Shown here: one piece after another, positions 56,063-64,000 of the stretch
How positions within the stretch are numbered: position 1 is the stretch's first letter
Layout of the letters: each line of letters begins with the position of its first letter
Source: Microplitis mediator
Taxonomy: Eukaryota > Arthropoda > Insecta > Hymenoptera > Braconidae
Assembly (NCBI RefSeq): GCF_029852145.1
Contig: NC_079969.1
Span: 9,920,001 to 9,984,000, forward strand
Direction of reading: 5' to 3'
DNA: 64,000 nucleotides
Program-made: the position numbers and the translations under genes
Notes under the pieces: generated by a model
Databases searched by the model: none
What the model saw: only the letters and a program-made list of their open reading frames with translations
Told to the model about the DNA's origin: nothing

Positions 56063-57169
56063 AACGGAGATAAAAAATGGGAATTTGTCCAATTTTGCTT
56101 AGGGGAACTTCCTTTTTTGTCGTTGTAAGTTTTACTATGTCAATATACGAATAATAACTATGTCACATAGAAAATTTTGCTTTGTTACATACGAATTATT
56201 TCTATATCGACAATGTAAATTTTTCTATACCAACATTGGAAAAATAACGATTCCGATGTTAACATAAGAAAAATTGCTATGCAGACATTGCAAAAGTTCC
56301 TTTAATAACGTAGGAAATCCCTCAATGTCAACTGGGAAAATTTTCTGTGTTAACACAGAAATTATTCCTATATTAACAAAGTAGAAATTCCCATTTATGT
56401 AAAAATGAAACATTTGTAAACTGATGGTTTTTTACGTAATTAATTAATTGAATTGATGATTATATACTGTCGGAAACGCGATGTAATTGACTTTTACGTA
56501 CACGTTTATATTAATTGAATTTATAAAAACATTTGTTCATCGGTAGGTGCTACAAAAAATTTTTAATTATATTACACAAAATTTTTTCGAAAACTTTGAA
56601 ACTAATTTTGTTTACCTTAAAACCTTCACACGTCTCTATTTTATCGCTTTAAGGCCTAAATAATAATAATGATCAAAATATTTGGTATGTTGTTGGTTTT
56701 AGTTTCTTGTGGACTTTTCCTATGCAACATAGCAATTTTTTCTATGTTGACATAAAATTTTTTCCTATGACAACATAGTTATTTATACTCCGTCAACGTA
56801 GGAATATTTCCTATGGTAACAGAAGAATTTTTTCTTTGCCACCCTAGGAAAAATTGCTATGTCAATATATAAGAAATTACTCTGGTAACATACGAAAAAT
56901 TCCTATGTTGACATAGTAAAAATACCCATGTCAATATAGGAATTTCAGGAATGTTAACAGAGGAATTTTTCTATGTCTACATGGAAATTTTTCTAATGAT
57001 AATATAGAAGACATCCCTATACTATGTGGGTTAAATTTCTATGAAATATCGTTATATTCTCATTTTTTTCTAGTAAAATTTCCTATGTTGATAGAGCAAA
57101 ACTTACTATGTCAACAAAGGAATTTCCCCTAAGCAAAATTGGAAAAATTCCCATTCTTTTCTCTTCGTG
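56063..57169. mobile_element. CACGGA-ended element, CTATGTTGACATAG interior, copy 1
   Basis: TA / (A)ACGGAGATAAAAAATGGGA ... CCCATTCTTTTCTCTTCGTG / TA. The interior is built of TTCCTATGTTGACATAGGAA-type units, about 20 bp each. A unique central block (56540-56640) fixes the orientation, which is opposite to copy 2 at 61543-62630. Confidence 0.85.
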
Positions 57170-57199
57170 TACTATCGATATCCAGCGCTTTGAATCAAA

Positions 57200-57500
57200 A
57201 TTCTTGCGAAATTATTAGAGATACGGGAAAAAAGTACTAAAATAATTTTATTCTCCATTAAATTTCCTAGAAAACAAGTCTCTGTGACTTTATACCTAAA
57301 CTCAGTACTTTACCCGTAATTACAATAAAATCTATATATAAGTGAATTACACCAAAAATTGATACTATCAAAATTTTAAAAAATTTAAATTTAAATTTCG
57401 GCCAAACTATCGAAGATACGGGAAAATTATTAACGAGCAATCTTTTAGCTAAATAAATTTTCTATAAAAAAGTCCCTCATTACTTTGTACCTAGTACTAT
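57200..57500. repeat. Dispersed GATACGGGAAAA..AAATTTCC repeat, two copies
   Basis: AGATACGGGAAAAAAGTAC with ATTAAATTTCCTAGAAAACA and ACTTTATACCTAAACTCAGT (57225-57320), and a second copy from 57412. They are longer examples of the family seen at 45090, 53090 and 60105. Confidence 0.5.
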
Positions 57501-57641
57501 AGTTTAATGAGTTATTAACTCTTCAAAGCGAAAATATGAAAACAAAATTTCGCTCTTTTTTTTCAGAAAATTTAAAAATGAAAACGATAAATCTTTAAGA
57601 GGTGAATAAATAAAGAGACAATAGTGTATGAAGAAGGTGAC

Positions 57642-60005
57642 ATGAATAAAGATAGTGATGATGATGCTACAGAGAAAACTAAATATAGAATCAAAGAAGA
57701 GCCAGGAGATTTTTTTGATTTCGCTTCATTGCAAATACTCTTGAATAGGGTAATAGATGCTAAGTATCAAACAATAGTAGCCTCCAACAAAAATAAATGG
57801 TACAATATATTGGGAAGAAAGTCTCATTGGAATGCGAGAAGTAGACCTCATTGTAAACACTGCGAGTGTTTCCACCAGAGCAACGACGAACACGAAATCA
57901 GACGTCGCCGTAGGATAAATCGGAGAAACCGACGGCATGACAAATATTTTCAAGATGAAGAGGAAGAAATAGAAGAGATGGAAGGAGACATTCTTCTTGG
58001 TTCTCCAGTCAAACATCATAATTTATACAATTTTGATGGTAATTTTTTTTTTCTGATAGAAGGAAAAATATTCTGGTATTTTTTGAAAATTTTTTTGAGT
58101 TACATGAATACGATGACTGTGTAGCTGATGCAATTTTCCGTAAAATGAGTACCCATATCAATATCTTTTGATCTGAAGGTTATTGATTTGTTAGTATGGG
58201 GGTAAAATGGGTTTTTTAATTTTTTTGATAAGTAAAAATTTTTTTTTAATTTAATGACATAGAATTCTTTACAGTACGTGGAATTCTGAGTAAAATGAGT
58301 ACCCACATCAAAATATTCTGATGATAAACTTTTTATGTAATTAATTAATTACATAATAATTAATAATTATACTGTGTGTGCACTTGGTCGAAAAATGTTG
58401 GTGTGGGTACTCATTTTACTCAGCATAAACTCATCTATCTTGTGGTACTATCAATTGATAAGAGAAGTTAATTTTTTGTTAATCATGTTAATTATTAATC
58501 ATGTAAATTTTTTATTTCAAAACATAGTGATGTGGGTACTCAAATTAGAGGAAATTAGCTCATGAGTTTAACCGTCATATTGATTTTTCTTTTATCATAG
58601 AAGAGAGTGAGAGAGTAACGTCGGAATTAACAGACAGCCGTTTAGCTCAGAGAAATTATAACTTTGCTCATACTGTGGATATTTATGATGAAGAAGACGA
58701 TACACTGCGTAATTTAGACTCGCCTATTGAACTACAGAGTAATGATAGTGTGACAGATTTATCGGGTTTTGATGGATCAGAACAACCTTCATCTCCACAG
58801 CAAAAGCGAGCGCTTAATTATCCCGCCGAGTATCCAGAGTTATACCAAAGTGCCTACTTTACACCTAGCGCTGAAAATTTGTGAGTATTAATTAATTATA
58901 TTATTTTTTTTTAGATATGCTCAATAAAAAAATTAATTGCTTTTTGAATTTGAAAATAAAAAAGCAGTCAATGCAATTATTGGAAAATTGAAATACTAAA
59001 ACTAGGTCATGCTATCTAGCGACTGTATATCTATTATTAATTTCGATTTTTAAATTAACGACAAATTTAAAAAAAATTCAATAATTTTTTTACTTTATTA
59101 TTATACAAATTTTTATTAATTTAAATTAAACGTTTTTGAATATTTCTAAGCTGATTTCCGTTAGTTTGAGTAACCACGATAATATGTTTTTAAAACAAAA
59201 AAAATTAATGATTAATTATTGTTATTATTATGAATAAATTATTTTTTTTTGTCAATTACTTGCTATGACAAGATAGAGGATGTCTTCCCGAGTCAAATGA
59301 GTACCCACATCAATATGTTTGGGTCAAGTGTAGATATAATGTAATGATTAGGTATTAATTAGTTAATTAATTACATAAAAAATTTACTATCAGAATATAA
59401 TGTTGTGGGTACTCATTTTAAGCAGAATTTGATGGACTACAAAAAGTTAATTAATAATTTAATGCTCAGAAACTATTGATGTGGGTACACATTTTACAGG
59501 AAGTCGCTCCAGCTACACAGCAATCATAGTCACTTTGCCAATAAAAATATTTTTGGACCACGAGAACAACTTTTTAGGAATCACGATATTTTTAATTAAT
59601 TTATTATTTTCAGAAAAATAATGTATGATGACAAAGATTACATAGCAGTGGATATAGAGGATGAATTAAAAGAATACGATGATTTGGACGAGTACGAGAC
59701 GTCATTCAATGTAAATAAAAATTTACCAAATGACTCGCAGCCAAAAGAGATGTCGGAGAGATATCACCGTGACCGAAGAAAGCGTAAAAGATACAGAAAT
59801 GAAGACTACGATGAGATTCAAGTGCTGCCTGATGAAGAAGAAGAAGAAGAAGAAAATCCCGAAGTGCCCGAAGTCTATTTAGATCCCAGCGAAATTTCTC
59901 CCAGAGCTAAGAACGCTATCGTCATCACTGCCTGCTTTCTATTAGCTTTGTCAGTTGGCGCCGTCGTTGCTACCCTCCGCATGGCACCTATTATCGACGA
60001 TATGG
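57642..60005 (+). CDS. Orphan single-pass membrane protein with long acidic/basic cytosolic domain
   Basis: Coding exons 57642-58038, 58601-58880 and 59614-60005 (356 residues seen); a 5' UTR exon seems to start after CTTTTTTTTCAG at 57566. An in-frame TGA at 57603 makes ATG 57642 the start. The protein begins acidic (MNKDSDDDATEK), has a CKHCECF cluster and an RRRRRINRRNRR basic block followed by EEEEIEEMEGD. It continues with Ser/Asp-rich disordered text, a second basic block (RRKRKRY) and an EEEEEEE run, then one hydrophobic segment (NAIVITACFLLALSVGAVVA, about residues 323-345) near the end. This looks like a type II or tail-anchored topology. The last visible exon ends with a donor (ATGG/GTAATTTT). 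A possible next acceptor (TTTTTTTTTTCCAG near 60692) would add only Val and a stop. I do not recognise a family. Confidence 0.7.
58110..58565. repeat. GAGTACC hairpin copies in intron 1 of the orphan gene
   Basis: CGTAAAATGAGTACCCATATC (58138), AGTAAAATGAGTACCCACATC (58291), GTGTGGGTACTCATTTTACTC (58401) and GTGATGTGGGTACTCAAATTAG (58528). The second and third form a tight hairpin with CTGAGTAAAATGAGTACCCA against TGGGTACTCATTTTACTCAG. Confidence 0.75.
59150..59510. repeat. GAGTACC hairpin copies in intron 2 of the orphan gene
   Basis: TTTCCGTTAGTTTGAGTAACCA (59155), TCAAATGAGTACCCACATC (59295), TTGTGGGTACTCATTTTAAG (59403) and GATGTGGGTACACATTTTAC (59478). The same two-type arrangement as in intron 1. 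Confidence 0.7.
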
Positions 60006-61542
60006 GTAATTTTAAATTTCATTCATCACAATTATTATCTAATTTATTAAATACAAGAGTCTTTTGTCTCACTAATAAATCAACTCGTCACTTCTTACTT
60101 CAACTTAATATTCTGTCGAAGCTATCACAGATACAACAAAAACATAAGAGTACAATTTTGTGGGAAATTTAATTTTCTATCATAAAAAGTCCTGAGCAAC
60201 TTTTACCTAAACCCAGAACTTTAGACCCTAGAATTTTTTTAAACCAGCCACTATTTTTTTTTACTCGAAAAATTCAAGTTTATTATTATTGACAATTAAA
60301 AATTAATATTCTGACTGAACTATTGAAGATACGTAAAATTTAATAAGGAATAAATATGTTCCTTATAAAATTTTCTATAAAAAATGTTTCCATCAAATTT
60401 TACGTAAACCTAGTAGTTATGGCTGTAGAATAATCGTAAGTCAGACATGAGTTCCCATGAAATTAAAATTATAAAAAAAAATTTTAATTGATTATTTATT
60501 ATTAATAATAATAGTAAATATCGATATGTATGAAATGAAAAGTTATTGGTGGGAGTAAAGTTCAGGGAGGGCGTCAGTTCCATTTTTCTGCCTTTTAAAA
60601 TTAAAATTACTTTTGACTCTCCAGTAGCTCGCGAGATTTCGAACGCTCAGCTCGCGGTACCGCGGAAAATTTTTTTTCATTTTTTTTTTTCCAGTCTAAT
60701 TTAATTTACCATTAATCACTTAATTAATTTTCCATTACCTCAATGCTCCTCATTACTATTCAGTAAAAAAAATTTTTCTTTCTAAAAAAAATTTTTTAAA
60801 CTTTTTAAGTGAATTTTTTTTTTCAATTAAAAATAAAAAAAAATTCATTTTAATGAATTTTTGAAATTACTAATTAAAAATTATTAATTACTGAATGATT
60901 CAAGTATTGGAAATTTTCCATACGTTGAAGTTGGCTTGGGTCCAAACTTCCAAAAAATTTTTTAAAAAATTTATTTTTATATTTATATTTAATACCAATA
61001 TTATAATCAATAGTTATTGTAATTAGTCAAAGTCTAAATGAGTGTTTAGTAAAAAGAAAAGAAGAAAATTTTTTTTTTTTGAGTAAAAAAATAATTTGTT
61101 TAAAAAAACAAAAAATTTCGTTAGAGATAAAAATTAAAGAAAGTGATGTTAAAATGTTTAAACGGCAGTAACGATAATTATATAGGCGGTTGTGTATCAA
61201 TTTAAAGACGTGAGTTTATATTGCCGGAGAATAACGGGGGTGTGCTGGTCTACTTTTAGAATTTCGAGATTTAAACATACGTCAAACCCAATATAACACA
61301 CGAGTTTTATGCTTTTAAAATCGTTATAACAACGCTATATCACTGTTTTATATGACGTTTGATATCTCAACTTATTTTTTTGATTTTTTACTTTATTTAT
61401 CAATATTTGCTTGCCATTAATTTGAATTATTAATAAAACCGTCTTTTTCAATCAAAAAAATAAATATCACCAGTAAATTTCCATGGAAATTTCCGTTAGT
61501 TTGAGTACCCACATGTCCATGTTTAGTTCTCTTTAATAATTA
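60006..61542. other. 3' region of the orphan gene and A/T-rich DNA
   Basis: 60105-60235 is another copy of the dispersed AAATTTAATTTTCTA repeat, so the open frame that continues past the donor to 60172 is repeat-derived and probably not coding. 60540-60665 is GC-richer (GCTCGCGAGATTTCGAACGC) without an open frame. One GAGTACCCACATG half-arm is at 61500, next to the CACGGA element. No other gene is visible. Confidence 0.5.
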
Positions 61543-62630
61543 CACGGAGAAATAAAAATGGGAATTTTTCCAATTTTGCTTAGGGGAAATTCCTTTGTTG
61601 ACATAGCAAGTTTTGCTCTATCAACATAAGAAATTTTACTAGAAAAAATGAGAATATAACGATATTTTATAGAAATTTTATCTACATATTATAGGGATGT
61701 CTTCTATGTTACCATTAGAAAAATTTCCATGTAGACATAGAAAAATTTCTCTGTTAACATTCCAGAAATTCCTATATTGACATGGGTATTTTTACTATGT
61801 CAGCATAGAAATTTTTCGTATGTTACCAGAGTAATTTCTTATATATTGACATAGGAATTTTTCCTTAGTTAGGCAAAGAAAATATTCCTACGTTGACGTA
61901 GTAAAAATAACTATGTTAATATAAATAAAATTTTCATGTCAACATAGAAAAAATTTCTATGTTGCATAGGAAAAATCCACAAGAAACTAAAACCAACAAA
62001 ATACCAAATATTTTGGTCATTATTATTATTTAGGCCTTAAAACGATGAAATAGAGACGTGTGAAAGTTTTAAGGTATACGAAAATAGAGTTTCAAAGTTT
62101 TCGAAAAAATTTTGTGTAATTTAATTAAAATTTTTTTGTAGCACCTACCGATGAACAAATGTTTTCATAAATTCAATTAATATAAACGTGTACGTGAAAC
62201 TCAATTATATCGTGTTTCCGACAGTATATAATCAATTCGATTAATTAATAACGTAAAAAAACCATCAGTTTACAAATATTTCATTTTTACATATATGGGA
62301 ATTTCTACTTTGTTAACATAGAGAATTTTCCCAGTTGACATTGAGGGATTTCGTCCGTCATTAAAGGAATTCCAGCAATGTTAACGCAGGAATTTTTGTA
62401 CTGTCTACATAGAAACTTTTCCTATATTACATAGTTATTTTTCCAATATTAGTCTAGAAAAATTTACATTGTCGAAATAGAAATAATTCGTATGTAACCA
62501 AGCAAAATATTCTATATGATATTGTTATAAGTTATAATTGACATATGTTGACATAGTAAAACTTACAACGACAATAAAGGAATTTTTCCCTAAGCAATAT
62601 TGGAAAACTTCCTATTTTTTCCTCTTCGTG
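61543..62630. mobile_element. CACGGA-ended element, CTATGTTGACATAG interior, copy 2
   Basis: TA / CACGGAGAAATAAAAATGGGA ... CCTATTTTTTCCTCTTCGTG / TA. It has the same interior units as 56063-57169 in inverted orientation; the central block reads GTAGCACCTACCGATGAACA (62139) against TGTTCATCGGTAGGTGCTAC in copy 1. Confidence 0.9.
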
Positions 62631-62742
62631 TACATATCATTTTGTATAAAACTCCATCTATTCGCTAAGAATAATTTGAACAAATAAAATATTTTTTTTT
62701 CAGTTTTTATTTTCGTAAAATTTTTAAAATTAAAATTAAAAA

Positions 62743-63989
62743 ATGGAAAGAAATTATCCCATGACAACCAGATCAAAATCTGAGAGTGATCGCATTGTTT
62801 TTTATGACAATAAAAATTATTATAATGAAAGACTGCCGGATTTTCGAGACGAATTGATATCGCAGGGCTTGTACCCGCCGAGTCCTAACTGTAATCGTGC
62901 GAGAAGATCTAATTCAGTTTGCACTCAATCTGATCGGCCTAAAAGATTTCGTACTAATGAAGCCGGTAATCGGAGACGTAATAGTATTCATGGTAGAATA
63001 AATCATGGTACTACTCCACTTGGTAATTTTTGTTTATTTTTATTTTCTTTTCGTTCAAAAAAATTATGCTCAAAAAGGTTTGAACTAAAAATAAAATCTC
63101 ACAGCTCCGTTCGTCATCAAATTTCCTCTAGTTTGAGTACCCACATCAATACGTTCGAAAAAACAAATTTCAAGACCCAAAAATAATTGCTACCATTACT
63201 TTTATTAACAAATTAATTTTTTTCGCATTAATTATCATACCAGTTTATAGAGAACACCGAGACGAGTAGAATGAGTACCCACATGACTATATTTAGAATC
63301 GATTAATTAATATTAACGATTAAATCGATTAATGGTCACATTTTCGTAACCTAATGTTGTTGGTACTTATTTTACGTGTAATTTCATCCTCATTACAAAT
63401 ATGATATTTATTTTTTGATTTACAAATTCCACAAACCTTTTTTTGCATAATTATTATTATTTTTTATTTTTTTTATGATTAATCATCATTAATCCGGATC
63501 TACAGGCGACGGTAGGAGAGCAAGCGTTAAAAGAAAAGTATCAGCGAGACGTACGAACAGTATTAACCGTAAAAATTCCACTCGACAAACAAACAACAAC
63601 AAAACCTATCACTATCGCTCAGATGCTGAAGTTGTTAATGATGATAATAAAATAAAAGTCGTCGAAAAATCATTAATGGAATTAGAGCAGGCGAGAAAGC
63701 AACGACAGATAATTATTATTATTTTGGGAATTTTTGTTATTTTAGTTGTCACCTCAGTGTTAATTGTCATTATTACACTTACCCGTAGATCATTTCGAAC
63801 CTCAATCGCTACTCCACGGTCTTCACATCATAATTATTCTAGTATGCATCAGACTCTTGTATTTATTTATTTTTTTATTTTCTTTAATTAATCAACTAAT
63901 TTTTTTCAGTGAGACTACAAAATGAGGAACTCATTAATTCATTGCATCGTCATGCATCAACTATCACTAATTCTACAATCCCGCCATAA
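62743..63989 (+). CDS. Orphan small basic single-pass membrane protein
   Basis: Exons 62743-63022, 63506-63841 and 63910-63989 (696 nt, 231 residues), complete in the window. A strong acceptor (ATTTTTTTTTCAG ending 62703) precedes the ATG, so a 5' UTR exon probably lies further upstream. Residues 1-160 are hydrophilic, Arg/Asn/Ser-rich and likely disordered (MERNYPMTTRSKSESDR; RRRNSIHGRINHG; KRKVSARRTNSINRKN), with possible basophilic kinase sites (RRxS). A single strong hydrophobic helix (IIIIILGIFVILVVTSVLIV, residues 162-185) follows ELEQARKQRQ, then a tail of about 45 residues ending NSTIPP with an NST sequon. Type II topology is likely. It shares with the preceding gene a long charged N-terminus, a late transmembrane helix and phase-1 introns, but I see no clear sequence similarity. 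Family unknown. Confidence 0.7.
63110..63395. repeat. GAGTACC hairpin copies in intron 1 of the small membrane-protein gene
   Basis: CTCTAGTTTGAGTACCCACATC (63125), AGAATGAGTACCCACATGAC (63269) and GTTGTTGGTACTTATTTTACG (63356). The second and third pair across an ATTAATCGATTAAT-type loop. Confidence 0.7.
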
Positions 63990-64000
63990 TAATTTTTTTT

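Noticed and set aside
60006..60172. Extension of the orphan membrane protein by 55 residues past the donor
   Set aside because: The extension overlaps a dispersed repeat and follows a good donor site; more likely intron.

Overview
The window is a very AT-rich stretch of animal nuclear DNA. It carries short-exon genes with GT-AG introns, insect gene families (an odorant-binding protein, STAT, congested-like trachea, globin-like genes) and an extreme density of small inverted-repeat transposons. Gene content and composition fit an insect. A parasitoid wasp (Hymenoptera, perhaps Braconidae) is my best guess, but that is inference from composition and repeat style, not from a diagnostic gene. Exon junctions were read by hand; in every multi-exon model given as complete, the exon phases add up to one uninterrupted frame.

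Layout. 1-890: 3' end of an FG nucleoporin (NUP42-like), +. 1557-3758: SAXO-like microtubule-binding protein, +. 6056-10512: STAT (Stat92E-like), -, with a noncoding first exon and GC-rich promoter near 13.1-13.4 kb. 10.6-28.7 kb: almost pure nested transposon and foldback DNA, with one orphan candidate exon at 17.5 kb. 28.8-30.2 and 35.1-36.5 kb: two tandem TATA-driven genes for secreted globin-like proteins that lack both heme-binding histidines. Between them lie further nested elements, a dead LINE and a 5S-rRNA-headed SINE. 37961-40980: MFSD10-type transporter, -. 41988-48043: STAMBP/AMSH deubiquitinase, +, with a complete odorant-binding protein gene on the opposite strand inside its fourth intron. 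48372-49907: mitochondrial carnitine/acylcarnitine carrier, -. 52265-54991: HSDL2 peroxisomal SDR/SCP2 protein, +. 57642-60005 and 62743-63989: two orphan single-pass membrane proteins, +, separated by and flanked by inverted copies of one 1.1 kb transposon.

Genes that read as ordinary housekeeping or signalling genes (STAT, MFSD10, STAMBP, carrier, HSDL2) are independent of one another; I see no operon-like logic. Two pairs are head to head (MFSD10/STAMBP, carrier/HSDL2) and one is tail to tail (STAMBP/carrier).

The most interesting material is (1) the histidine-poor secreted globin-like pair, (2) a set of non-autonomous elements with CACGGA, CACTGTA or CACTGATAG ends. Most of these are flanked by TA on both sides, and their interiors are built of short palindromes. 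Several are nested inside one another, so filled and empty sites can be compared inside this window, and (3) a dispersed GAGTACCCACA hairpin family present in most of the introns and intergenic regions.
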